A stretch of 64,000 nt of DNA, taken from the NCBI GenBank assembly GCA_017517605.1, contig JAFWYQ010000113.1:1-64000 (forward strand), written 5' to 3'. The notes beneath the pieces were generated by a model. The model was given only the letters and a program-made list of their open reading frames with translations, was not told the DNA's origin and searched no databases. Position numbers and translations under genes: made by a program. The DNA comes from Bacteroidaceae bacterium. Its GTDB lineage: Bacteria; Bacteroidota; Bacteroidia; Bacteroidales; Bacteroidaceae. Positions 7,942 to 16,855 of the stretch are shown here, piece by piece (the stretch's first letter is position 1; each line of letters starts with the position of its first letter).

Positions 7942-9882
7942 ATGAGTTATTTGCGATTTGACAAGACGCTGATGACCAACTTGGAAGAGAGTCTCCAACG
8001 CGAGATTCTGCGTACCAACCGGTCGGGCGCTTACCATTGCTCTACCATCGTGGATTGCAACACGCGCAAGTATCATGGATTGCTCGTTATCCCCATTCCT
8101 GAGATGGACGACGAGAATCATGTACTGTTGTCGAGTTTGGATGAAACGGTGATTCAGCATGGGGCAGAGTTCAACCTGGGACTCCACAAGTATCAGGGAA
8201 ACAACTACAGCCCCAACGGACATAAGTATATACGCGAATTTGAGTGGGAAAAGGTTCCTACTACCATTTATCGTGTGGGTGGTGTAATCTTGAAGAAGGA
8301 AAAACTCTTTGTGCACCACGAAAATCGAATCCTTATCCGTTACACTTTGTTGGAGGCTCACTCGGCCACTACGCTGAGACTGCGCCCCTTCCTTGCCTTC
8401 CGTAGTGTGCGCCAATATACGCACGAGAACAGCCAGGCAAGTCGCGACTACCAATTGGTGGAGAATGGTATAAAGACCTGCATGTACCCCGGCTACCCCG
8501 AACTGTTCATGCAGTTGAACAAGAAGAACGAGTTCCACTTCCAACCCGATTGGTATCGTGGCATCGAGTATCCTAAGGAGCAGGAGCGTGGGTATGCGTT
8601 CAACGAGGACCTTTACGTGCCTGGATACTTCGAGGTGGAGATCAAGAAGGGCGAGAGCATCGTATTCTCAGGTGGTGTGTCAGCTACATCGACTCGCACG
8701 CTGAAGACAACCTTCGACAAGGAGGTGGAGGTGCGTGCTCCGCGTGACAGCTTCTATCATTGTCTGGTGAATGCCGCTCACCAATTCCACAACAAGCAGG
8801 GCGAGCGCAACTATGTGTTGGCGGGTTATCCTTGGTTCAAGTGCCGTGCACGCGACATGTTTATCAGTCTTCCGGGCTTGACATTGGCCATTGGTGAGTT
8901 GGATGAGTTCCACAATGCCATGAAGACCGCCAGCGAGGCCTTGAACGATTGGATGAACGAACGTCCAAGTGACGCACAGGTGTACGAGATTGAGCATCCC
9001 GATGTACCCTTGTGGGCAGTGTGGACGTTGCAACAATATGCCAAGATGGTGGGTGCCAAACAGTGTTGGGAAAAGTATGGCCAGCTGTTGGAGGACATCA
9101 TGGATTATTTGACAAGCGGCAAGCATCCCAACCTCTTCCTCCATCAGAATGGATTGCTCTATACAAATGGCAACAACAAAGCGGTGAGTTGGATGAACTC
9201 TACTGCCGGTGGACGCCCTGTAGTAGCCCGTACGGGTTATTTGGTGGAGGTGAATGCCTTGTGGTACAATGCCTTGATGTTTGTTTCCAAGATGATGAAC
9301 GAGCACGGTAATGCTGCCAGTGCTGCTCCGTTGGAGAAGTTGGCCGAGAAGGTAAAACCCTCCTTTGTGGAAACATTCTTGAACGAATATGGTTATCTGC
9401 TTGACTATGTAGATGGCTATATGATGGACTGGAGCGTACGCCCCAACATGATTTTCACCGTGGCATTCGACTACAGCCCGTTGGACACTCATCAGAAGAA
9501 GCGCGTGCTGGACATCGTGACCAAGGAACTGCTCACTCCGAAGGGACTCCGCAGCCTTTCACCCAAGAGTGGTGGCTACAACCCCAACTACGTAGGTCCG
9601 CAGAACCAGCGTGACTATGCTTACCATCAGGGTACCGCATGGCCTTGGTTGGCAGGCTTCTACTTCGAGGCTTACCTGCGCATCTACAAGATGAGCGGCC
9701 TGTCGTTCGTAGAGCGTCAGCTGATTGGCTACGAAGCCGAGATGAACTCGCATTGCGTGGGCTCTATCCCCGAATTGTTCGACGGAAACCCGCCGTTCAA
9801 GGGACGTGGTGCGGTCTCCTTCGCCATGAATGTGGCCGAAATCTTGAGAACGTTGTACATATTAAATAAGTATAATATATAA
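7942..9882 (+). CDS. Glycogen debranching enzyme (amylo-alpha-1,6-glucosidase type, GH133)
   Basis: It hydrolyses alpha-1,6 branch stubs of glycogen in the cytoplasm. The N-terminal domain (residues about 1-250) contains the family pattern SGAYHCSTIVDCNTRKYHGL, the bacterial/archaeal debrancher N-domain, and the C-terminal (alpha/alpha)6 domain (about 270-640) has YPWFKCRARDMFISLPGLTL and GTAWPWLAGFY, typical of GDE_C. No signal peptide. 646 residues, the usual length. It is first in an operon with a GT4 glycosyltransferase (18 nt downstream) and a GH57 enzyme, the same order seen in other Bacteroides genomes. Confidence 0.9.
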   Translation: MSYLRFDKTLMTNLEESLQREILRTNRSGAYHCSTIVDCNTRKYHGLLVIPIPEMDDENHVLLSSLDETVIQHGAEFNLGLHKYQGNNYSPNGHKYIREFEWEKVPTTIYRVGGVILKKEKLFVHHENRILIRYTLLEAHSATTLRLRPFLAFRSVRQYTHENSQASRDYQLVENGIKTCMYPGYPELFMQLNKKNEFHFQPDWYRGIEYPKEQERGYAFNEDLYVPGYFEVEIKKGESIVFSGGVSATSTRTLKTTFDKEVEVRAPRDSFYHCLVNAAHQFHNKQGERNYVLAGYPWFKCRARDMFISLPGLTLAIGELDEFHNAMKTASEALNDWMNERPSDAQVYEIEHPDVPLWAVWTLQQYAKMVGAKQCWEKYGQLLEDIMDYLTSGKHPNLFLHQNGLLYTNGNNKAVSWMNSTAGGRPVVARTGYLVEVNALWYNALMFVSKMMNEHGNAASAAPLEKLAEKVKPSFVETFLNEYGYLLDYVDGYMMDWSVRPNMIFTVAFDYSPLDTHQKKRVLDIVTKELLTPKGLRSLSPKSGGYNPNYVGPQNQRDYAYHQGTAWPWLAGFYFEAYLRIYKMSGLSFVERQLIGYEAEMNSHCVGSIPELFDGNPPFKGRGAVSFAMNVAEILRTLYILNKYNI

Positions 9883-9900
9883 TATAAGGAGGAACCAACA

Positions 9901-11166
9901 ATGAAAGTATTAATGTTTGGATGGGAATTTCCTCCCAAAATCCTTGGTGGATTGGCCGTAGCTTCCTACGGTATTACAAAAGGCTTGAGTGTGCAGGGCG
10001 ATGTGGAGACTACCTTCTGCTTGCCGAAACCGACGGGTGAAGAGGAGAAGTTCCTCAACATCATCGGCATGAATCAGGTGCCTATCGTGTGGCGCGACGT
10101 GAACTACGACTACTTGAAGTCACGCCTTCAGAACTACACTACCCCCGAGCAGTACTATGCCTTCCGCGACCATATCTATGCCGACTTCTCATACATGCAC
10201 GTCAACGACCTTGGTTGCATGGAGTTTGCCGGTGGCTATCCGAAGAACTTGCACGAAGAGATCAACAACTACTCCATCATTGCCGGAGTGGTGGCCCGTC
10301 AGCAGGAGTTCGACATCATTCATGCTCATGACTGGCTGACCTATTCCGCTGGTGTGCATGCCAAGATGGTGAGTGGCAAACCGCTCTGCATCCACGTGCA
10401 TGCTACCGACTTCGACCGTTCGCGCGGTAAGGTGAACCCCACGGTGTATTCAATCGAGAAAGACGGTATGGACCATGCCGATTGTATTATGTGTGTGAGC
10501 GAGCTGACTCGTCAGACGGTTATCAACCAATATCATCAGGACCCCCGCAAGTGTGTGGCCATGCACAATGCCGTGTATCCCTTGTCACAAGAGTTGCAGG
10601 ACATCCACCGTGTGGAGCATCCGAAGGAGAAGGTGGTTACCTTCCTGGGGCGTATCACCATGCAGAAGGGACCCGAATACTTCGTGGAGGCGGCTGCCCT
10701 TGTGCTCCAGCGCACGCGCAACATACGCTTTGTGATGGCTGGTTCGGGCGACATGCTCAATGCCATGATTAACCTTGCTGCCGAACGTGGCATTGCCGAC
10801 CGGTTCCATTTCCCCGGCTTCCAGAAGGGCAAGCAGGTGTACGAGGCTTACAAGAACAGCGACGTGTTCGTGATGCCCTCCGTGTCCGAGCCTTTCGGTA
10901 TCGCACCACTTGAGGCCATGCAATGCGGCACGCCCTCTATCATCAGTAAGCAATCAGGCTGTGGTGAGATTCTTACCAACGTCATCAAGGTCGATTACTG
11001 GGACATCAATGCCATGGCCGATGCCATCTACTCCATCTGTACCAACCCCTCGCTCTTCAAGTATCTGCAAGAGGAAGGTATCAAGGAGGTGGACCAGATC
11101 ACTTGGGAAAAGGTGGGATTGCGCCATCGTGCCATCTACGACGAGTTAATCAGAAAAAATAAGTAA
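9901..11166 (+). CDS. GT4-family glycosyltransferase of the glycogen operon
   Basis: GT-B fold transferase: MKVLMFGWEFPPKILGGLAVASYGI at the N-terminus matches glycogen-synthase-like GT4 enzymes, and VSEPFGIAPLEAMQCGTP around residues 326-343 is the E-x7-E nucleotide-sugar motif. DIIHAHDWLTY is the usual acceptor-side segment. It probably transfers glucose from a nucleotide sugar to an alpha-glucan; donor and acceptor are not readable. A ribosome-binding-like AGGAGG sits 8 nt before ATG. It is operonic with the debranching enzyme upstream and the GH57 gene downstream. Confidence 0.85.
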   Translation: MKVLMFGWEFPPKILGGLAVASYGITKGLSVQGDVETTFCLPKPTGEEEKFLNIIGMNQVPIVWRDVNYDYLKSRLQNYTTPEQYYAFRDHIYADFSYMHVNDLGCMEFAGGYPKNLHEEINNYSIIAGVVARQQEFDIIHAHDWLTYSAGVHAKMVSGKPLCIHVHATDFDRSRGKVNPTVYSIEKDGMDHADCIMCVSELTRQTVINQYHQDPRKCVAMHNAVYPLSQELQDIHRVEHPKEKVVTFLGRITMQKGPEYFVEAAALVLQRTRNIRFVMAGSGDMLNAMINLAAERGIADRFHFPGFQKGKQVYEAYKNSDVFVMPSVSEPFGIAPLEAMQCGTPSIISKQSGCGEILTNVIKVDYWDINAMADAIYSICTNPSLFKYLQEEGIKEVDQITWEKVGLRHRAIYDELIRKNK

Positions 11167-11170
11167 AACA

Positions 11171-11290
11171 TGGAGATAAATGGAGATAGAGGGAGATAAA
11201 TGGAGATAAAGGCCAATAGCTTGCAAAACATTCGGCCTTTATCTCCAAAAGAGCGAAGCGATATCTCCCTTTAACTCCTTTAACTCCCTA
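11171..11290. repeat. GGAGATAAAT words, period 10, folded as a hairpin
   Basis: GGAGATA recurs at 11172, 11182, 11192 and 11202, exactly 10 bp apart. GGAGATAAAGGCC (11202-11214) pairs perfectly with 11234-11246, and outer GGGAGATA/TATCTCCC can extend it. It fills the 140-bp gap between the GT4 and GH57 genes of one operon and may modulate transcript stability or read-through. Confidence 0.75.
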
Positions 11291-11306
11291 AAGAATAAAT
11301 TAAACA

Positions 11307-12752
11307 ATGAAAACTATCTGTCTTTATTTTGAGATACACCAGATTATCCATCTGAAACGCTACCGTTGCTTCGACATCGGTCGCGACCACTATTACTATG
11401 ATGACTACGAAAACGAACGTAGCATCACCGACATTGCTGAACGTAGCTATATCCCCTCGCTGACGGCCCTTATCGACATGGCCAAGACGAATGGCGGTGC
11501 CTTCAAGGTGGCCCTCTCACTCTCAGGTGTGGGTCTTGAGCAGTTGGAGATGTATGCTCCGCGCGTAATCGAACTCTTGCACGAGTTGAACGAGACAGGT
11601 TGCTGCGAATTCCTTTGCGAGCCTTACTCTCATGGCCTCTCTGCATTGGCCAACGAAGAGTGCTTCCGCGAGGACGTTGAGAACATGCGCAAGAAAATCA
11701 AGCAGATGTTCGGTCAGGATCCGAAAGTCTTCCGCAACAGCAGCTTGATTTATAGCAACGAAATCGGTGCGATGGTAGCCGACATGGGCTTCAAGGGTAT
11801 GCTCACCGAGGGTGCCAAGCACGTGCTCGGTTGGAAGAGCCCGCACTACCTCTATCATTGCGCCTACAACAACAAGTTGAAGTTGCTCCTCCGTGATTTC
11901 AAACTCTCTGACGACATCAGCCTCCGCTTCAACAATAGCGAGTGGAGCGAGTTCCCCCTCTTTGCCGACAAGTACATTGGTTGGATTGCCGACATGCCCG
12001 AAGAAGAGCAGGTGTTCAACATCTTCATGGAGCTTTCTGCACTGGGTATCAGCCAGCCGCTTTCAAGCAACATCTTGGAGTTCTTGAAGGCTCTGCCAGC
12101 TTGTGCCAAGGAGAAGGGCATCACCTTCTCTACACCTTCCGAGGTTATCAGCAAACTGAAGTCTGTCGACCAGATTGATGTGCCTTATCCCCTCAGCTGG
12201 GTGGACGAAGAGCGCGACATCAGCTGCTGGTTGGGTAATGTCATGCAGCGCGAGGCTTTCGACAAGCTCTATAGCGTGGCCGATCGTGTGCGTATCTGCA
12301 CCGACCGTCGCATCAAGCAGGACTGGAGCTACATGCAGGCTTCAAACAACTTCCGTTTCATGACCACCAAGCAGACTGGTATCTGGTTGAATCGTGGTAT
12401 CTATGATTCACCCTTCGATGCTTTCACCAACTACATGAACATCTTGGGCGACTTCATCAGCCGTGTAAACTCTCTCTATCCCGTAGAGATGGACAACGAA
12501 GAGCTGAATGCCCTCTTGACCACTATCAAGAACCAAGGTGAAGAGCTGGAAATGCTCCAGAAGGAGAACGACAAGTTGCAAGCCAAACTTGCCAAGCTGG
12601 CTCCCGCACCTGTCAAGAAGGAGGCAAAGCCCAAGAAGGAAGCTGCTCCCAAAGCCAAGAAAGAAGCCGCTCCTAAGAAAGAGGCTGCTCCTAAGAAAGA
12701 GGCTGCTCCTAAGAAACCAGCTGCTAAAAAAGCAACAAAGAAGGCAGAATGA
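11307..12752 (+). CDS. GH57 family alpha-amylase/glucanotransferase with a Lys-Ala-Pro-rich tail
   Basis: GH57 enzymes act on alpha-1,4-glucans. The (beta/alpha)7 core spans residues about 1-400: CLYFEIHQIIHLKRYRCFD at the start replaces the usual HxHQP region, and MLTEGAKHVLGWKSP near 165-180 holds the expected catalytic Glu. Residues about 405-432 form a short coiled coil (EELEMLQKENDKLQAKLAKL). Residues about 434-481 are a tail of KKEAAPKKEAAPKK repeats ending PAAKKATKKAE, resembling histone-H1-like tails, absent from most GH57 enzymes. Third gene of the glycogen operon, followed by a strong terminator. No signal peptide, so cytoplasmic. Confidence 0.87.
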   Translation: MKTICLYFEIHQIIHLKRYRCFDIGRDHYYYDDYENERSITDIAERSYIPSLTALIDMAKTNGGAFKVALSLSGVGLEQLEMYAPRVIELLHELNETGCCEFLCEPYSHGLSALANEECFREDVENMRKKIKQMFGQDPKVFRNSSLIYSNEIGAMVADMGFKGMLTEGAKHVLGWKSPHYLYHCAYNNKLKLLLRDFKLSDDISLRFNNSEWSEFPLFADKYIGWIADMPEEEQVFNIFMELSALGISQPLSSNILEFLKALPACAKEKGITFSTPSEVISKLKSVDQIDVPYPLSWVDEERDISCWLGNVMQREAFDKLYSVADRVRICTDRRIKQDWSYMQASNNFRFMTTKQTGIWLNRGIYDSPFDAFTNYMNILGDFISRVNSLYPVEMDNEELNALLTTIKNQGEELEMLQKENDKLQAKLAKLAPAPVKKEAKPKKEAAPKAKKEAAPKKEAAPKKEAAPKKPAAKKATKKAE

Positions 12753-12761
12753 GATTAGTGA

Positions 12762-12797
12762 ATAGCTACGAGTGACCAACTACGAGCTACAAGTAAA
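12762..12797. repeat. AGCTACGAG repeat
   Basis: CTACGAG at 12766 and 12780 (14 bp apart) within TAGCTACGAGTGAC/AACTACGAGCTACAAG. Same word as at 44355 and, inverted, at 5988-6024. It lies between the GH57 stop codon and its terminator. Confidence 0.6.
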
Positions 12798-12805
12798 TAG
12801 CAAAA

Positions 12806-12843
12806 GGTGAAGAATCCTCAATGGGGTTCTTCACCTTTTTTTT
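12806..12843 (+). terminator. Terminator of the glycogen operon
   Basis: GGTGAAGAA (12806-12814) pairs with TTCTTCACC (12827-12835), followed by eight T. Possibly also used by the convergent GH51 gene. Confidence 0.85.
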
Positions 12844-12882
12844 CTATCCATGATAGAGGAGGTTTTTTAATAATCCCCCTCC

Positions 12883-15108
12883 TTAAAGAGACTTTCTCGG
12901 CATCAGCTTTATCACTCCCACAGAGTTTTCAGGGAGAGTCATTGTGAAACTCTTCTTCACAGCTCCTATATGGGTGGTTTGCGGAACTATCGCTTCGCTA
13001 TAGTCGAACGAGGCAGGGGCATCGGGGTGGCTCGAGTAGAGGTTCTGATGGCCCTGATTCTTTATCGACGTGTCGTGCGAGGTGATGAATTCAACGGTGG
13101 CTTCGTAGCGTTTTTTGTTGCCAATCTTGATGGTCAGCTCCTTGTTCACAGCTTCGGAGTTGACAAACTTGATGTACACTTCTCCTGTCTCAGTGTTGAG
13201 GGTGGGCGATGTATATATCGTGCTGTCGATGGTTTCCCCCTCCATGATGGGCGACATCTCGAAAGCCTTGTTGCCCGACTTGCTGAACAGCATCTGGTAG
13301 TAGTAGTTGGTGGTGCGCCACATTCCCCGGTTGTCAAACCAGATGAGGTTCGAGTTCCATTTGTTGAATCCCTTTTTGCAGAAGAGCGGAGCGTAAGCTG
13401 CCATCACCACCATGTCCGAATTGCGCTCGAGGCTTGTCCAGTAAGCCGCTTCGGCCAGTGTAGAGGCATAGGCATTGTTGGTGCTGTTGTTGGCAAACTC
13501 GCCCACGAATACCCTTGTCGGACGGTTGCGGTCGTAGGTCATCCCTTGGTTTCCACGCACCTTGTCGGCCTCGTAGCGGTCCTGATTCTTATAGAACCAG
13601 TCGTCGCGCTTGTAGTAATGCTCGTCCACGTAAGTGTCGGGGTACTTCTCGTCGATGTGTGCATAGTTGTCGTTGAATTCGCGTCCGGCATCCGATGCCC
13701 CCGAGGTGGATACAATCACAATGTCGGGGTACTGCTTCTTTATCTCCTTATACATAATGTCGAATCTTTCCCAGAACTTGTCGCCTCGGTTCTCGTTGCC
13801 GATGCCCAAGTATTTCAGGTTGAAGGGTTCGGGGTGTCCCATCTCGGCACGCACAGCACCCCAGCGTGTTTCAGTGTCGCCGTTGCAGAACTCAATCAAG
13901 TCCAGCGCATCCTTCACAAAGATGTCGTAGAATCGCTTGCGGTCAGCCTCCGTTTCCAGCGGAGCCACATACTGGTGGCCGGCAAACTGGCAAGTCACAC
14001 CATTGTTGAGCACAGGCAGGGGAGTGGCGCCTAAGGATTCAGCCATCAGGAAGTATTCATAGAAACCCACATATTGCGAAGTCCAGTATCCCCAATGGTT
14101 GCGGAATCCGATGCGCTCCTCGCGAGGCCCTACCGAGTTTTTCCAGAACACCTGTCCGAAGTAGTTCGTACCCTCCGATGCACATCCGCCGGGGAATCGC
14201 ATGAAGGTAGGGTTAAGGTCTGCCAACGCTTGCATCAAATCCTTGCGGAAGGGACCCATCTTGCCTTCCATCCACAACTCTGAAGCCTCAGGCATCAGCG
14301 TGGCAAAGTCGAGGTAGAACTCGCCCGTAGTATCGGCCATAACCACCATGCGGCAATCCTTGGTGTCGTTAGCTTGGAGAATGCCTGTGTATTTCTTCCA
14401 TTCATTGGTCAAACCTGAGAATTTGACTACGTTTGAAATGCGATGGCCCGATGCATCTTCGAGATAGACACTGATGCCTCCCGCGTAAGATGCTTTGCGC
14501 AGATAAAGGCTTAAATCGTAGCTGACACCCTTCTTTACAGGAATAGAGGGCGTTTGCGTGTTGTTGGAATAATAGTATCCTTGTCGCTCTTGACCATACG
14601 GGCTGATGCCATAACCATTAGCAGCCAAGCCCAAACCTTTGCCAATCTGCTCGATTTCGAATTTTACGCAATACTGCTTGTAACGTAACTCATCGTCATA
14701 CTTATCGGTCTGGTCATAGTTGTAATGTCTTGCTTGCGTGCCCAATAGGGGAGTGTCCTCTACGGTCAGAATACGGCCTGATGCACCTTCGCCCTGTACC
14801 TTGCTCCATCCGAAGATGATGGAGTCGGCCCTCGAGAACTCTTTGGCTGGAGCATCGGGCACCATGTATTGTTGGAAGGAGAAGTTTTGGATAAGTTGTG
14901 CACAGATACCGCCATCTAACGATTGGTTGATGTCCTCGAAGAAGATGCCACTCAGCGTAGGGCTTATGTCTATTCCCGTGCGTTTCAAGTCGAGCGTCAA
15001 TGTTCGCTTTTCTATGCTACCTGCATCCGATTGTGCATTCAACGTGTTTGCATGGGGCATAAGCAATCCCATCAGAAGTAACGATGTAGTTAAGGTCTTG
15101 TTCTTCAT
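12883..15108 (-). CDS. Secreted alpha-L-arabinofuranosidase (GH51)
   Basis: It releases alpha-L-arabinofuranose from arabinan or arabinoxylan. After a signal peptide (MKNKTLTTSLLLMGLLMPHANTLNAQ) comes a carbohydrate-binding-like jelly roll (about residues 120-290) inside the GH51 frame, then the TIM barrel: acid/base Glu439 in LGIGNENRGDKF and nucleophile Glu537 in VFVGEFANNS, both counted from the chosen start, then a C-terminal beta domain. The open frame extends to 15171, but a -7 box at 15139-15146 lies inside that extension, so MKNK at 15108 is the start (741 aa). Single gene, convergent with the glycogen operon. It probably works in the periplasm. Confidence 0.9.
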   Translation of the reverse strand: MKNKTLTTSLLLMGLLMPHANTLNAQSDAGSIEKRTLTLDLKRTGIDISPTLSGIFFEDINQSLDGGICAQLIQNFSFQQYMVPDAPAKEFSRADSIIFGWSKVQGEGASGRILTVEDTPLLGTQARHYNYDQTDKYDDELRYKQYCVKFEIEQIGKGLGLAANGYGISPYGQERQGYYYSNNTQTPSIPVKKGVSYDLSLYLRKASYAGGISVYLEDASGHRISNVVKFSGLTNEWKKYTGILQANDTKDCRMVVMADTTGEFYLDFATLMPEASELWMEGKMGPFRKDLMQALADLNPTFMRFPGGCASEGTNYFGQVFWKNSVGPREERIGFRNHWGYWTSQYVGFYEYFLMAESLGATPLPVLNNGVTCQFAGHQYVAPLETEADRKRFYDIFVKDALDLIEFCNGDTETRWGAVRAEMGHPEPFNLKYLGIGNENRGDKFWERFDIMYKEIKKQYPDIVIVSTSGASDAGREFNDNYAHIDEKYPDTYVDEHYYKRDDWFYKNQDRYEADKVRGNQGMTYDRNRPTRVFVGEFANNSTNNAYASTLAEAAYWTSLERNSDMVVMAAYAPLFCKKGFNKWNSNLIWFDNRGMWRTTNYYYQMLFSKSGNKAFEMSPIMEGETIDSTIYTSPTLNTETGEVYIKFVNSEAVNKELTIKIGNKKRYEATVEFITSHDTSIKNQGHQNLYSSHPDAPASFDYSEAIVPQTTHIGAVKKSFTMTLPENSVGVIKLMPRKSL

Positions 15109-15138
15109 ATTCTTGATTTCTATTAATTGATTCTTCTG

Positions 15139-15146
15139 CAAATATA
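15139..15146 (-). promoter_or_regulatory. -7 box of the GH51 gene
   Basis: TATATTTG on the minus strand, about 30 nt before the start codon at 15108. The -33 region is weak. Confidence 0.5.
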
Positions 15147-15274
15147 GGTAGTTTTCTTCATTGATAAGCATTTTAGGGTCAAGAAATCAAGCGATTCTCC
15201 TTTTTTTTTGTCCTCTATTTCCTGTTGATGAAAAGAGTTTGGTATTTTGTAGGCTGAATATGAAAAACATTTTG

Positions 15275-15282
15275 TATCTTTG
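15275..15282 (+). promoter_or_regulatory. -7 box of the V-ATPase operon
   Basis: TATCTTTG followed by CACC, 40 nt before the first gene. The nearest TTTTG lies 25 nt upstream, 5 nt further than the usual spacing. Confidence 0.55.
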
Positions 15283-15321
15283 CACCTTAATTAAATAAAA
15301 CTAATATATATATAATAGAAT

Positions 15322-15912
15322 ATGGAAAATAAGATTCAAGAGCTGACTGACAAGATTTTCCGCGAAGGTGTGGAAAAGGGTAACGAAGAGGCACAACGAA
15401 TCGTTGAAAAGGCAAATGCCGAAGCTGCTGAAATTGTAAAGAAAGCACAAAAGGAGGCTGAGGACATTGTGGCTGCTGCCGAGAAAAAGGCTGCTGAGTT
15501 GCAGGAGAATACCAAGAAGGAACTCCAACTGTATGCCGGACAAACGGTGAATGCCTTGAAATCAGAGGTGGCAAACTGCTTGACTAACAATACCGTGGAA
15601 GAGGCAGTGAAGGCTTTGACGGCTGACAAGGACTTCCTTTGCCAGTTTGTGGTGGCTTTGGCCAGCAAGTGGTCGGCTGACGAAGGTGTAACAATTTCTT
15701 CACCCGAAGCTGATGCTCTGAAGGCTTATTTCGCATCGAAGGCAAAGGGTTTGCTGGACAAGGGTGTGAAGATTGAACAGGTGAACGGACAGAAGAGCCT
15801 CTTTACCATTGCTCCTGCTGACGGTTCGTATAAGATTAACTTCGGCGAGGCTGAGTTTGAACAGTTCTTCAAGTCGTTCCTGCGTCCGCAATTGGTGGAG
15901 ATGTTGTTTTGA
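15322..15912 (+). CDS. ntpE: V-type ATPase subunit E
   Basis: Peripheral-stalk subunit joining the A3B3 head to the membrane part. Residues about 1-85 are one long alternating Ala/Lys/Glu coiled coil (EAAEIVKKAQKEAEDIVAAAEKK) and the rest is the globular E-type domain ending RPQLVEMLF. 196 aa, normal for bacterial E subunits. It is the first gene of the operon E-DUF2764-A-B-D-I-K. No separate G/H coiled-coil partner is encoded nearby, which is unusual because E normally pairs with G. Confidence 0.85.
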   Translation: MENKIQELTDKIFREGVEKGNEEAQRIVEKANAEAAEIVKKAQKEAEDIVAAAEKKAAELQENTKKELQLYAGQTVNALKSEVANCLTNNTVEEAVKALTADKDFLCQFVVALASKWSADEGVTISSPEADALKAYFASKAKGLLDKGVKIEQVNGQKSLFTIAPADGSYKINFGEAEFEQFFKSFLRPQLVEMLF

Positions 15913-15990
15913 GTGAAGAATTAAGGAATTAAAGAATTAAAAAGAGTGATACACTGGTTTAATTCTTTGATTGTTAATTGTTAATTTTGA
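15912..15990. repeat. GAATTAAAG-word hairpin between operon genes
   Basis: GAATTAA is repeated three times after the stop codon; AAAGAATTAAA (15931-15941) pairs with TTTAATTCTTT (15958-15968). A sister copy lies at 19945-19998 in the same operon. Confidence 0.65.
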
Positions 15991-15994
15991 AAGA

Positions 15995-16834
15995 ATGAGT
16001 AGCTATTATTGCCTGATGGCGGGATTGCCTGACATTGCGTTGGACGACGGTCGTGGAGCACAGTCTGTGGCTGGCTTCAAGGCGGAACTGGCCGAGGTGT
16101 TGACCCATGCGGACAAGGAATTGATGTTCTACTTCTATCTGCGGTATGACTGCTTGAACTTGGTGAAACTGTTGCAGTTTCCTGAGGCGGAGATCAGCCC
16201 GTTGGGTAACTATAGTCGTGAGCAATACGAGGATATGATGACTTCGGCTCGCGAGATGAACTTCAACGTGCACCGCTACCCATCGTTCCTCTCCATCTTT
16301 GCCCGCGATTATGCTTACAACAAGGATAAGGAGGGATATTTCCCCGAAGATGCCATACTGTTGGGATACTATGAATATGCGCTGAAGTGCCCGAACCGGA
16401 TGTTGCGCGAATGGTTCAGCATGAACTTGAATGTGACAAATATCCTGACGGCATTGATTGCCAAGAAGTATGGTTGGAACGTGGCCGATTTCATCCAAGG
16501 CGACAACACCGTGTGCGAGATGATACGCAACAGCAATGCCCGTGACTTCGGATTGGGATTTGAACTGGACTATGTGTCAGACCTGATGAAGATAGTCGAG
16601 TGTGAGGATCCCGTGGAGAAGGAGAAACGCATTGATGCTTTCAAATGGCTGTGGTTGGACGAGCAGACGTTCATGGATGTGTTCTCCATCGAAGCTGTGT
16701 TTGCCTATATGTGCAAGCTGGAAATGCTGGAACGTTGGGAGAAACTGGATGTGGAGACCGGACGTGAGACCTTCCGCCAGATTATCGAGAACCTGCGTGG
16801 TGAAGCTCGGGTGCCGGAAGAATTTAAGAGATAA
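15995..16834 (+). CDS. DUF2764 protein of the V-ATPase operon
   Basis: A 279-residue helical protein beginning MSSYYCLMAGLPDIALDD, the DUF2764 signature. The open frame starts 8 codons earlier at a TTG (15971), but family members begin at MSSYY and an AAAGA sits before this ATG. DUF2764 genes are found in Bacteroidota and spirochaete V-ATPase operons. Because no recognisable subunit C is present and the size fits, a central-stalk socket role like subunit C is a reasonable inference, not shown by sequence motifs. 21 nt before the A subunit gene. Confidence 0.8.
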   Translation: MSSYYCLMAGLPDIALDDGRGAQSVAGFKAELAEVLTHADKELMFYFYLRYDCLNLVKLLQFPEAEISPLGNYSREQYEDMMTSAREMNFNVHRYPSFLSIFARDYAYNKDKEGYFPEDAILLGYYEYALKCPNRMLREWFSMNLNVTNILTALIAKKYGWNVADFIQGDNTVCEMIRNSNARDFGLGFELDYVSDLMKIVECEDPVEKEKRIDAFKWLWLDEQTFMDVFSIEAVFAYMCKLEMLERWEKLDVETGRETFRQIIENLRGEARVPEEFKR

Positions 16835-16855
16835 AACTAAAAAAAGAATCATTAT

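Noticed and set aside
15109..15171. Extended N-terminus of the GH51 enzyme (MLINEENYLYLQ)
   Set aside because: It lies upstream of or across the -7 box and hides the signal peptide; the internal Met gives a normal secreted protein.
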